From assembly GCF_050410775.1 (NCBI RefSeq), contig NZ_CP191229.1: a stretch of DNA of 64,000 nucleotides. The stretch is one strand, 5' to 3'. Made by a program: the position numbers and the translations under genes. The stretch's first letter is position 1. Each line of letters begins with the position of its first letter. The notes beneath the pieces were generated by a model. It saw only the letters and a program-made list of their open reading frames with translations, had not been told where the DNA came from and made no database searches. Source of the stretch: Erwinia sp050410775 (GTDB lineage: Bacteria; Pseudomonadota; Gammaproteobacteria; Enterobacterales; Enterobacteriaceae). Shown piece after piece: positions 20,617-28,569 of the stretch.

Positions 20617-21588
20617 TTATTTACTGCTTTTGTTATCTACCAGCACCGCCAGCAAAATGACGGCAGCTTTCACGATCATCTGGTAGTAAGACGATACACC
20701 AAGCAGGTTGAGGCCGTTATTCAGAAAGCCGAGGATCAACGCGCCAATCAGCGTCCCCATAATTCTGCCTTTGCCACCCGCCAGGCTGGTACCACCCAGC
20801 ACCACGGCGGCAATAGCGTCAAGCTCATAGCCCGTGCCTGCCGTTGGCTGCGCTGAAGAAAGGCGCGCCACCTCAATGGTACCGGCCAGCGCGGCCAGCA
20901 TGCCGCTGAGGGCGTAAACGATAATTTTTACCCGGTTAACGCTGATCCCGGAGAGGCGGGTTGCGGCTTCATTGCCCCCCAGCGCGTAGATGTAGCGACC
21001 CAGGCGGGTATGATGCAGCATGTACCAGGCCAGCAGGAAAACGAAGCCCATCAGCCAGATCGGCGTCGGGATACCCAGCGGACGACCAATACCAAACCAG
21101 CCAAACAGATCGGCGTTATCACTGAAGCCGGTGCTTATCGGACTGCCGTCGGTATAAACCATGGTCACGCCACGCAGTAGCAGCATCATCACCAGCGTGG
21201 CAATAAAGGCCTGAACCTTTCCTATCGCCACAATGGTTCCGGTAAGCGCCCCGATCAGGCTGCCCAGCGCCAGCGAACCGGCCACCGCCACCAGCGCATT
21301 AACCTCCATCCCAACCAGCGAAGCGCCCACCGCACCGGTCAGCGCCAGCAGGGAGCCGACGGAAAGATCGATCCCGGAAGTCAGAATGACCAGCGTCATG
21401 CCCACCGCCATAATGGCGTTAACCGAGGTCTGCTGGAGAATATTGAACATATTGTTCAGGGTGAAAAAGTTTGGACTCAGGCTGGAGACGATCGCGATAA
21501 GCACGATCAGTGCAATCAGCGATTTTTGTTCCAGCAGCCAGGCCTTACTGAAAATACGGTTGGCCTGAAGGGAAGGGGTGTTCATCAT
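20617..21588 (-). CDS. rbsC: Ribose ABC transporter permease
   Basis: Inner-membrane permease of the carbohydrate uptake transporter-2 type, 323 residues with about 8-10 hydrophobic segments. The conserved GIDLSVGSLLALTGA and cytoplasmic-loop NEAATRLSGI motifs contact RbsA. Its start overlaps the rbsA stop (ATGATGA), indicating translational coupling. A second ATG one codon later could also be used. Confidence 0.95.
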   Translation of the reverse strand: MMNTPSLQANRIFSKAWLLEQKSLIALIVLIAIVSSLSPNFFTLNNMFNILQQTSVNAIMAVGMTLVILTSGIDLSVGSLLALTGAVGASLVGMEVNALVAVAGSLALGSLIGALTGTIVAIGKVQAFIATLVMMLLLRGVTMVYTDGSPISTGFSDNADLFGWFGIGRPLGIPTPIWLMGFVFLLAWYMLHHTRLGRYIYALGGNEAATRLSGISVNRVKIIVYALSGMLAALAGTIEVARLSSAQPTAGTGYELDAIAAVVLGGTSLAGGKGRIMGTLIGALILGFLNNGLNLLGVSSYYQMIVKAAVILLAVLVDNKSSK

Positions 21589-23093
21589 GATGCCAGCTCC
21601 ACGCTATGTTGCTTACCTACTGCCGCCGCCATCAAGACTTCCTGCGTGGCCTGTTCAATCGGGAAATCGCCGCTCAGGCGGCCTTCGTGCATCACCAGCA
21701 CGCGATCGCTCATGCCCAGCACTTCCGGCATTTCCGAGGAGACGAGAATGATGCTCAGCCCCTCTTCTTTAAACTGATTGATTAACTGATAAATTTCTTT
21801 CTTCGCGCCAACGTCCACGCCGCGGGTCGGCTCATCCAGTATCAGCACTTTTGGTCTTGTCATCAGCCCGCGCGCGATAGCCACCTTCTGCTGATTTCCG
21901 CCGGAGAGAAGCCCGATAGGCTGATCCATTGAGGGCGTTTTGACGTTAAACAGTTTGATAAAGTCGCTGACGGCGAGCTGCTCCTCAGCGTGCTTAAGCC
22001 TGCCGCCGCCGTGGCTGAAATAGGCCAGCGCGGTCAGTGACATGTTTTCCTTTACTGACATACCGAGCACCAGCCCGTCGCGCTTGCGGTCCTCTGAGAT
22101 ATAGACGATGCCGTTCAGCAATCCTTCTTCCGGAGTACGGTTAGTGAGTTCGCTTCCCTCAAGGAGGACCTGCCCGGCGCTGCGCGGCAGTGCGCCGTAG
22201 ATGACTTTCATCAACTCGGTGCGGCCAGCGCCCATCAGTCCGGCCACGCCGAGGATTTCGCCCTTGCGCAGGGAAAAGCTGACGTTATCTACGCCCGGGC
22301 CGCTGAGATTTTCAATCTGAAGGCGGACCTCGCCAGGCGCTTTATCCAGTCGCGGATACTGCTCTTCCAGCTTACGACCCACCATCATTTCAATCAGCGA
22401 GTCCTCGCTGAGGCTGACCACCTCACGCTCGGCAATAAACTGACCATCGCGGAAAATAGTAACGTCATCGCAGATCTCAAATATTTCTTTCATGCGGTGA
22501 GAGATGTAAACAATGCCGCATCCCTGCGCTTTCAGTTCCCGGATCACGCGAAACAGCGATGCCGTTTCAGTATCGGTCAGCGCATCGGTCGGCTCGTCCA
22601 TCACAATCACTTTGGACTGGTAGCTGAGTACTTTGGCGATTTCGACCATCTGCTGATCGCCAATAGAGAGGTCGCCCACCAGTTTGTGGCTGTTAAAACG
22701 CAGGTTTAGCCGTTTAAGCAATACGTCAGCTTCAGCGTGCATTTTCTTCCACTGAATGCGGCCAAACCCATTCACAAACTCCCGGCCAAGAAAGATATTT
22801 TCCGCGATAGAGAGCTGCGGGATCAGGTTAAGTTCCTGATGAATAATGCCGATACCGGCTTCCTGTGACGCTTTTGGCCCGCTGAATGAGGTTTCATTCC
22901 CGAGCCATTTCACCGAGCCGGCATCACGCGCATAAATGCCCGTCATCACCTTCATCATGGTGGATTTCCCGGCGCCGTTTTCGCCCACCAGCGCCATAAC
23001 GCGGCCGGGATAAACGTTCAGCGCGGCGCCTGAAAGCGCCTTTACGCCGGGAAAGGATTTCTCAATGCCTTGCAGTTGCAGTAAAGGTTGCAT
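21585..23093 (-). CDS. rbsA: Ribose ABC transporter ATP-binding protein
   Basis: Fused double-ATPase subunit of the ribose importer, 502 residues (501 in E. coli). The first domain has Walker A GENGAGKST and Walker B VIVMDEPTDAL. The second has the degenerate GLMGAGRTE P-loop, the signature LSGGNQQKVAIARGL and LILDEPTRGVD. The asymmetric pair is normal for this family. It starts 6 bases after rbsD and is coupled to rbsC. Confidence 0.96.
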   Translation of the reverse strand: MQPLLQLQGIEKSFPGVKALSGAALNVYPGRVMALVGENGAGKSTMMKVMTGIYARDAGSVKWLGNETSFSGPKASQEAGIGIIHQELNLIPQLSIAENIFLGREFVNGFGRIQWKKMHAEADVLLKRLNLRFNSHKLVGDLSIGDQQMVEIAKVLSYQSKVIVMDEPTDALTDTETASLFRVIRELKAQGCGIVYISHRMKEIFEICDDVTIFRDGQFIAEREVVSLSEDSLIEMMVGRKLEEQYPRLDKAPGEVRLQIENLSGPGVDNVSFSLRKGEILGVAGLMGAGRTELMKVIYGALPRSAGQVLLEGSELTNRTPEEGLLNGIVYISEDRKRDGLVLGMSVKENMSLTALAYFSHGGGRLKHAEEQLAVSDFIKLFNVKTPSMDQPIGLLSGGNQQKVAIARGLMTRPKVLILDEPTRGVDVGAKKEIYQLINQFKEEGLSIILVSSEMPEVLGMSDRVLVMHEGRLSGDFPIEQATQEVLMAAAVGKQHSVELAS

Positions 23094-23099
23094 AGAGCC

Positions 23100-23519
23100 T
23101 CAAAAGGTCACGCCAGCGGAGAGGATAACGTTCGCGTAGGGAGAGCATTCTCCGCTGCGGATCACGCCCTGACTGCGCTGGGTTTGCTGTTTGAATTCGC
23201 TGTGGCTGACGTACTGAATCGAAAGGGTGTTTCCCTGGTGCTGTTGCAATAAATCGAGCAGGGCTAACAGCTCGCTATGGAGTTGTGGATTATGTGACTT
23301 AATCTCTTCCGCGATGATGGCGCTTTCTACCTGCATCTCTTCCGTTACCGTTTTCACCACCTGCATAAAGCTGGGGATACCCTGAGTCAGCGCCAGGTCG
23401 ATGCGCTGTGGTCCGGCGGGAACAGGCAAGCCTGCATCGCCAATTACCAGACTGTCGGTATGCCCAAGGCGGGAAACCAGGGCCGAAATTTCTGAATTCA
23501 GTAAGCTGCCTTTTTTCAT
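23100..23519 (-). CDS. rbsD: D-ribose pyranase
   Basis: Interconverts beta-pyranose and beta-furanose forms of ribose, supplying RbsK with substrate. It has 139 residues, the same as E. coli, with conserved H20 in RLGHTD and the SGECSPYANVIL motif. It is the first gene of the operon; AGTGAAAG precedes the ATG, and an RbsR-type operator lies 12-28 bases upstream. Confidence 0.95.
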   Translation of the reverse strand: MKKGSLLNSEISALVSRLGHTDSLVIGDAGLPVPAGPQRIDLALTQGIPSFMQVVKTVTEEMQVESAIIAEEIKSHNPQLHSELLALLDLLQQHQGNTLSIQYVSHSEFKQQTQRSQGVIRSGECSPYANVILSAGVTF

Positions 23520-23531
23520 CTTTCACTCCAG

Positions 23532-23624
23532 AGCGAAACGTTTCGCTACCGGGAGTGTATCCACGGTTAAGGTGAAAACAATGAGTTGTTGGTGGAAATG
23601 TGATCGCTATCGAAACGTTTCGCT
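23532..23624 (-). promoter_or_regulatory. rbs promoter with two RbsR-type operators and CRP half site
   Basis: The perfect palindrome AGCGAAACGTTTCGCT (23532-23547) overlaps the expected start of transcription. A second copy with one changed base pair (23609-23624) lies 77 bases upstream, centre to centre. Between them the minus strand has TTGTTT (23576-23581) and TACACT (23554-23559) with 16-base spacing. Top-strand AAATGTGATC at 23596-23605 is one perfect CRP half site beside the upstream operator. RbsR repression with possible looping, plus CRP activation, is inferred. Confidence 0.8.
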
Positions 23625-23699
23625 CGCGGGTGACGCAGGTTTGACTTAGGGAAGGAACAACGCCATTTAAGAAAGGATTAGCGTGACTGAAAGCCACAT

Positions 23700-23746
23700 A
23701 AAAGCGCCACGGCAGGAAGCTTACTCCATGCCGTGGCGCTTTCTTT
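23700..23746 (-). terminator. Terminator between ygiW and the rbs control region
   Basis: The 14-bp stem AAAGCGCCACGGCA/TGCCGTGGCGCTTT (23701-23714 with 23729-23742) has T-rich flanks on both strands. It is placed 30 bases after the ygiW stop. Confidence 0.85.
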
Positions 23747-23775
23747 AGCGGCAACCCTGTTACCGCCAGTCAGCC

Positions 23776-24174
23776 TTACTTCTGTACTTTTCTGATCTGC
23801 TTCACATCAAGTTCGATCGAGTTAAAATCTTTATCCAGCTTGCCCTGAAGCTCCACGTTATCAGAGGGAGAGATGTTCTGGCCGTCCCAGCGCTTATCAT
23901 CAATTTCGACGGTCATTGTGCCGGTCGCATCACGGAACATATATTCTTCATCTCCCACACGCTTTTCAATGCTCCCGCGCATCGTAACCCAGGCATCATC
24001 TTTCATATCCTGAGCCTGCTTGATGGTCGCTACAGTGCCGTTAGGACCACTGAATCCACCTTGCTGTGCCTGGGTCGCTGGAGCGCTCGGGTCAACAAAG
24101 CCTCCATTCTGAGCCGCGAGAACCGGTGTGGAAACCAGGGCAGTAACAGCTAACAGAGCAGCATACTTTTTCAT
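23776..24174 (-). CDS. ygiW: Periplasmic OB-fold (BOF) stress protein YgiW
   Basis: A 132-residue exported protein (130 in E. coli). The N-terminal signal peptide ends at VLA; a Gly/Gln-rich linker with two GGF repeats follows; then the BOF domain with WVTMRGSIEKRVGDEEYMFRD and DIDDKRW-like motifs. The ATG at 24174 has AGGTG 6 bases upstream; 11 upstream in-frame codons were rejected. YgiW is linked to peroxide and acid stress and, in some pathogens (VisP), to periplasmic sugar binding. It is divergent from qseBC, as in E. coli, and probably shares its regulation. Confidence 0.9.
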   Translation of the reverse strand: MKKYAALLAVTALVSTPVLAAQNGGFVDPSAPATQAQQGGFSGPNGTVATIKQAQDMKDDAWVTMRGSIEKRVGDEEYMFRDATGTMTVEIDDKRWDGQNISPSDNVELQGKLDKDFNSIELDVKQIRKVQK

Positions 24175-24256
24175 CGCATTCACCTTTTTTTCCTGGAGAG
24201 GCGGCACTATTTGCCGCGCAGTTCGGGTTTTTCAGCCTTAATTACAGCATAACTTT

Positions 24257-24273
24257 CTTAAGAGGATCTTAAC
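24257..24273. promoter_or_regulatory. QseB/PmrA-type direct repeat between ygiW and qseB
   Basis: The top strand reads CTTAAG-AGGAT-CTTAAC, two half sites in an 11-bp repeat, which matches the box of OmpR-family regulators of the PmrA/QseB group. It lies in the divergent ygiW-qseB control region, so autoregulation by QseB is likely. Confidence 0.65.
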
Positions 24274-24394
24274 GGCCTCCGCCTGAGGTTCCCTTTTCTC
24301 TGAATTGCCGGAAATGCCTGAAAACCAACACGCCAGACTGTACAACGCCGCGTTCTGTTTCGTATAAAGCCAGTAACCACATAAGGAAAATAAG

Positions 24395-25057
24395 ATGCGT
24401 ATTTTAGTCATTGAGGACGACAGGCTGATCGGCGACGGCATCAAGGCCGGCCTGAATAAGATGGGATTTAGCGTGGACTGGTTTACGCAGGGCAATGAAG
24501 GCATGCACGCCCTGCCTGCCGCCGCCTATGATGCCGTGGTACTTGATCTGAGCCTGCCCGAAATCGACGGGCTGGATATATTACGTCACTGGCGGCAACA
24601 GGGGCAGGATATTCCGGTACTGATCCTGACGGCAAGAGATGCGCTGGAGCAGCGGGTAACGGGTCTTCAGCTGGGGGCCGACGACTATCTCTGTAAACCC
24701 TTCGCCCTGAGCGAAGTGGCAGCCCGCCTTCAGGCGCTGATCCGCCGCCGTCACGGTCAGCTTCAGCCCACCCTCCGTCACGGCAAGCTGATCATGGAAA
24801 CCGTATCGCAAACGGTCACCCTGGAGGGCGAAATTGTCGCGCTGAAAGCCCGTGAGCTGGCGCTGCTGACGCTGTTTTTAATGAACCCCGGTCGCGTGCT
24901 GACCCGGGCTCAGCTTGAGGAGAAGCTTTACGGCTGGGAGGAAGATGTCTCCAGTAATGCCGTGGAAGTGCATATCCACCATCTGCGTAAAAAACTGGGC
25001 AGCCCGTTTATCCGGACGGTGCATGGCGTGGGCTATACGCTGGGAGAGGCAAATTGA
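24395..25057 (+). CDS. qseB: Response regulator QseB
   Basis: OmpR/PhoB-family two-component regulator, 220 residues (219 in E. coli). The receiver domain has acidic pocket residues in IEDDR, the phosphoacceptor D51 in VVLDLSLP, the Thr in LTAR and Lys in CKPF. The C-terminal winged helix carries ELALLTLFLMNPGRVLTR and VEVHIHHLRKKL. It controls flagellar and membrane-modification genes in E. coli. ATG 24395 follows AAGGAAAA. qseC overlaps its stop. Confidence 0.93.
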   Translation: MRILVIEDDRLIGDGIKAGLNKMGFSVDWFTQGNEGMHALPAAAYDAVVLDLSLPEIDGLDILRHWRQQGQDIPVLILTARDALEQRVTGLQLGADDYLCKPFALSEVAARLQALIRRRHGQLQPTLRHGKLIMETVSQTVTLEGEIVALKARELALLTLFLMNPGRVLTRAQLEEKLYGWEEDVSSNAVEVHIHHLRKKLGSPFIRTVHGVGYTLGEAN

Positions 25058-26400
25058 ATCATCAGAGTTTACGCCTGCGCCTGATGCTGGGTTTTCTCCT
25101 GCTGACGCTGATCGGCTGGGGAACCGCCAGCGTGAGTTCCTGGTGGCAGACAAAGCACAAAATCAATGAACTGTTTGATACGCAGCAGATGCTTTTCGCC
25201 AAACGCCTGGTGACGATGAATCCGGAGCAATTAAGCCGTGACCCGCTTACGCTGCCCAAGACAAAACAGTTGCTCAGAGACCACCGGGGCGAACAGGAGG
25301 ATGACGCGCTGGCCTTCGCCGTTTTCACTCATGACGGCAAAATGGTGATGAACGACGGTGATAACGGGAAAGATTTCATTTTCGACTCTACGCGTAACGG
25401 CTTTACCGACGGCATGTTAAAGGGTGATGACGATCTGTGGCGCATGGTCTGGCTCAGCACGCCGGATAAAAGGTTCGTTATCGTCGTTGGTCAGGAGTGG
25501 GAATACCGTGATGATATGACCCGCGATATTGTGCAAACCAGTCAGTTTCCCTGGCTGATAGCGCTGCCGTTAATGCTGCTGCTGCTGCTCTGGCTCGTCA
25601 CTCATGAACTCGCGCCGCTGAAACGGATTGCGCATCAGCTCCGCGCACGATCGCCAGAGGATGGCACGCCGCTGACGACGCGTCGTTTGCCTCAGGAGGT
25701 GCGTCCGCTGGTGGACGAACTGAACGCGCTGTTCGCCCGTATCGGTGAGATGCTCAGCCGGGAGCGGCGCTTTACCTCTGATGCCGCCCACGAACTGCGA
25801 AGCCCGCTCGCCGCGCTGAAAGTACAGACGGAGGTGGCTCAGCTGGCGCATGACGATGAGGCGATGCGAAACCATGCGCTGCGCAATCTTGATACCGGCA
25901 TCGATCGCGCTAGCCGGCTGGTGGACCAATTGCTGACGCTCTCAAGGCTGGATGCGGAGAAATCCCTGGAGATGCAGCCCGTCGATTTGCAACAGCTTCT
26001 CCAGCAATCGGTGATCGATCATTACGGGAAGTCCCAGGCCGCCGGGGTAAATATCATTCTTGAGGCCCCTGATAAGCCCGTGATCAGACAGGGACAACCT
26101 ACACTGCTGGCGCTGATGGTACGCAATCTGGTGGATAACGCCATTCGCTACAGCCCACCGGGTGGTGAGGTGTGGCTAATGCTCGGACCAGGGCAGTTTC
26201 AGGTGATGAACTCTGGTGATGGCCTCAGCCGGGAGGCGCTGGAACGTATCGGTGAACGCTTCTACCGCCCGCCGGGGCAGGAGAAATCGGGAAGCGGGCT
26301 TGGCCTCTCTATCGTCAGCCAGATCGCCCGGCTGCATGCGATGGAAGTAAGCGTTGAAGCACCTGTGGAAGGCGAATTTATGGTCAGGGTAAGCTGGTAA
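25054..26400 (+). CDS. qseC: Sensor histidine kinase QseC
   Basis: Inner-membrane sensor kinase, 448 residues (449 in E. coli): TM1 at about 10-30, a periplasmic sensor domain to about 165, TM2 at about 166-184, HAMP, the H box SDAAHELRSP with H246, the N box NLVDNAIRY and the G box GSGLGLSIV. It responds to catecholamines/AI-3 in E. coli. The start is TTG at 25054, overlapping the qseB stop (TTGA), with GGGAGAGG upstream. The conserved EWEYRDD segment before TM2 identifies it as QseC rather than PmrB. Confidence 0.92.
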   Translation: MNHQSLRLRLMLGFLLLTLIGWGTASVSSWWQTKHKINELFDTQQMLFAKRLVTMNPEQLSRDPLTLPKTKQLLRDHRGEQEDDALAFAVFTHDGKMVMNDGDNGKDFIFDSTRNGFTDGMLKGDDDLWRMVWLSTPDKRFVIVVGQEWEYRDDMTRDIVQTSQFPWLIALPLMLLLLLWLVTHELAPLKRIAHQLRARSPEDGTPLTTRRLPQEVRPLVDELNALFARIGEMLSRERRFTSDAAHELRSPLAALKVQTEVAQLAHDDEAMRNHALRNLDTGIDRASRLVDQLLTLSRLDAEKSLEMQPVDLQQLLQQSVIDHYGKSQAAGVNIILEAPDKPVIRQGQPTLLALMVRNLVDNAIRYSPPGGEVWLMLGPGQFQVMNSGDGLSREALERIGERFYRPPGQEKSGSGLGLSIVSQIARLHAMEVSVEAPVEGEFMVRVSW

Positions 26401-26416
26401 ACCTGCTGCCTGCACA

Positions 26417-26444
26417 AATTAAAGGGCCACAGGCCCTTTAATTT
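26417..26444. terminator. Bidirectional terminator between qseC and kup
   Basis: A perfect palindrome, AAATTAAAGGGCC/GGCCCTTTAATTT (26417-26429 with 26432-26444), lies between two convergent genes; A/T arms act as U tracts in both directions. Confidence 0.85.
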
Positions 26445-26445
26445 G

Positions 26446-28314
26446 TCAGATTTCAACCTGGGTACCCAGCTCAATCACCCGGTTAGGCGGAATTTCAAAC
26501 TGGTCGGGCGCCCGCAGGGCGTTCTTTTGCAGCGTGACGAAAAGCTTGCCGCGCAGCCGCAAATACCAGGGACGCTTGCCGATGATCAGCGACTCATGGG
26601 ACATAAAGAAAGAGGTTTCCATCATCCGGCAGTTCAGCCCCTCCAGCCCGCAGCGATGGAAAATCTCTTCCATATTGGGTGTCTCCCGCCAGCCGTAACT
26701 CGCTACTACCCGCCAGAAGGTCGGCGACAGTTGCTCAATAGTGACACGCCGGATGTTATGCACGTAGGGCGCATCTTCGTTACGCAGCGTCAGCAGCACG
26801 ACGCGCTCATGCAGCACTTTGTTATGCTTCAGATTATGCAGCATCGCAAAGGGGATAACGTTAAGCGCCCGCGACATATAAACGGCGGTACCGGGAACGC
26901 GAACCGGCGGAGATTTCTCCAGCGAGACGATCATCGCGTCAAGCGAGTTACCGTGTTCATGCATACGACGCAGCAGGCGGAAGCGCTCGCTTTTCCAGGT
27001 CGTCATCACGATAAACATCATCAGCGCCAGGCAGAGCGGCAGCCAGCCGCCGGAGAACACCTTGACCAGATTCGCGGAGAACAGCGACACGTCGATGCAC
27101 AGCATCACTGCCAGAATCCCCAGCACCAGATAGCGGTTCCAGTGCCAGTTTTTTATCGCCACTGTAGTACAGAGGATCGCCGTCAGCACCATCGTACCGG
27201 TAACCGCAATGCCGTAGGCGGCGGCCAGATTACTGGAGTGCTGGAAGGCAATAATCACCACCACCACGGAAAAATAGAGCAGCCAGTTAATCACCGGAAT
27301 ATAAATCTGACCAGACTCCTCTTCTGAGGTGTGAACGATGCGCATCGGCGGCAGATAACCCAGGCGAACCGCCTGGCGGGTCAGCGAAAAGACGCCTGAA
27401 ATAACGGCCTGTGAGGCGATAACGGTGGCCAGCGTTGCCAGCATCAGCATCGGGATTAGCGCCCATTCGGGTGCCAGCAGGAAGAACGGGTTTTTAATCG
27501 CTTCGGGATGTCTGAGCAGCAGCGCGCCCTGCCCGAAGTAGTTCAAAACCAGTGAAGGCAGAACCACAATAAACCAGGCCAGACGAATCGGGAACTTACC
27601 GAAATGCCCCATATCCGCATAGAGCGCTTCCACGCCCGTAATCGCCAGCACCACAGCCCCCAGCGCAAAGAAAGAGACTTCCTTATATTCCATGAAAAAA
27701 TGCATCGCCCAGTAAGGATTAAGCGCATGCAATATGTCGGGATTAGCCAGAATACTGCGGGCGCCCAGCACTGCCAGTACCAGAAACCACAGCAGCATAA
27801 CCGGCGCAAACAGTTTGCCGACAATGCCGGTGCCGTGTTTCTGAATAATAAACAGCAGCGTCAGCACGGCTATCGCAAGCGGGACGATCCAGGCGTCGAG
27901 ATGGGGGGCGGCGATCTCCAGCCCTTCAATGGCCGAAAGAACCGAGACGGCCGGCGTGATGACCACCTCACCGTAAAAAAAGCTGCCGCCTGTCAGTCCC
28001 ATAATCACCAGGATTGCCGTGGCTCGCGATCCGATATTACGGCCGGCCAGCGACATCAGGGTCAGAATACCCCCTTCTCCGGCGTTGTCGGCGCGCATCA
28101 CGTAGCTGATGTACTTAAGAGAAACGACCAGAATCAGCAGCCAGAAGATCAGCGAAAGAAAACCGTAAACCGCATCGCGTTCAACGCCGAAGCCGAACTG
28201 CCCGGACAGGCATTCCCGCAGCGTGTAAAGCGGGCTGGTGCCGATATCGCCATACACCACGCCGATTGCCGCCAGGGTTACCGTACCGAGCGACTGCTTC
28301 TTATCAGAACTCAT
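26446..28314 (-). CDS. kup: Low-affinity K+ transporter Kup (TrkD)
   Basis: Proton-coupled potassium (and caesium) uptake permease of the HAK/KUP/KT family, 622 residues, identical in length to E. coli. About 12 membrane segments are followed by a soluble C-terminal domain from about residue 440. Family hallmarks are present: GVVYGDIGTSPLYTL near the N-terminus and GEGGILTLMSL in the first loop. It is constitutive and important at acid pH in E. coli. It converges on qseC; in E. coli its neighbour here is rbsD. Confidence 0.96.
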   Translation of the reverse strand: MSSDKKQSLGTVTLAAIGVVYGDIGTSPLYTLRECLSGQFGFGVERDAVYGFLSLIFWLLILVVSLKYISYVMRADNAGEGGILTLMSLAGRNIGSRATAILVIMGLTGGSFFYGEVVITPAVSVLSAIEGLEIAAPHLDAWIVPLAIAVLTLLFIIQKHGTGIVGKLFAPVMLLWFLVLAVLGARSILANPDILHALNPYWAMHFFMEYKEVSFFALGAVVLAITGVEALYADMGHFGKFPIRLAWFIVVLPSLVLNYFGQGALLLRHPEAIKNPFFLLAPEWALIPMLMLATLATVIASQAVISGVFSLTRQAVRLGYLPPMRIVHTSEEESGQIYIPVINWLLYFSVVVVIIAFQHSSNLAAAYGIAVTGTMVLTAILCTTVAIKNWHWNRYLVLGILAVMLCIDVSLFSANLVKVFSGGWLPLCLALMMFIVMTTWKSERFRLLRRMHEHGNSLDAMIVSLEKSPPVRVPGTAVYMSRALNVIPFAMLHNLKHNKVLHERVVLLTLRNEDAPYVHNIRRVTIEQLSPTFWRVVASYGWRETPNMEEIFHRCGLEGLNCRMMETSFFMSHESLIIGKRPWYLRLRGKLFVTLQKNALRAPDQFEIPPNRVIELGTQVEI

Positions 28315-28569
28315 AGATTTGTCTTTTGCTGGGGGCCGCTGATACAGAATGGCGTACCGACTATCTGGCCATCAAAAAGCGCACAGTATGCATGATTCAT
28401 TGCTGATGCCTACCCTTAATTAGTATGGGGGAAGGGGGACAAGGATCCAGGTCAAGCTTTGACACGAAAAAAGCTGACGTTAATCAACTCTTTCAAGCAT
28501 CATAGCCAGTAGTGTTTGCGCTCGCCAGTTACCCTCTGGCCTGACCGTCGAAGAGGAAGATACCTTATT
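28315..28569. other. Divergent control region between kup and ravA
   Basis: About 255 bases with no gene. The only clear structure is the near-palindrome GTCAAGCTTTGAC at 28451-28463; its role is unknown. A GGAAGA ribosome binding site precedes the ravA ATG. Confidence 0.45.

Noticed and set aside
24395..26400. Calling the two-component pair PmrAB (BasSR)
   Set aside because: The adjacent divergent ygiW and the kinase sensor segment with EWEYRDD match QseBC.
26443..28395. Long plus-strand frames of 263-294 codons opposite kup
   Set aside because: Rich in His, Arg and Gln from reading antisense to a membrane-protein gene; kup is complete and conserved on the other strand.
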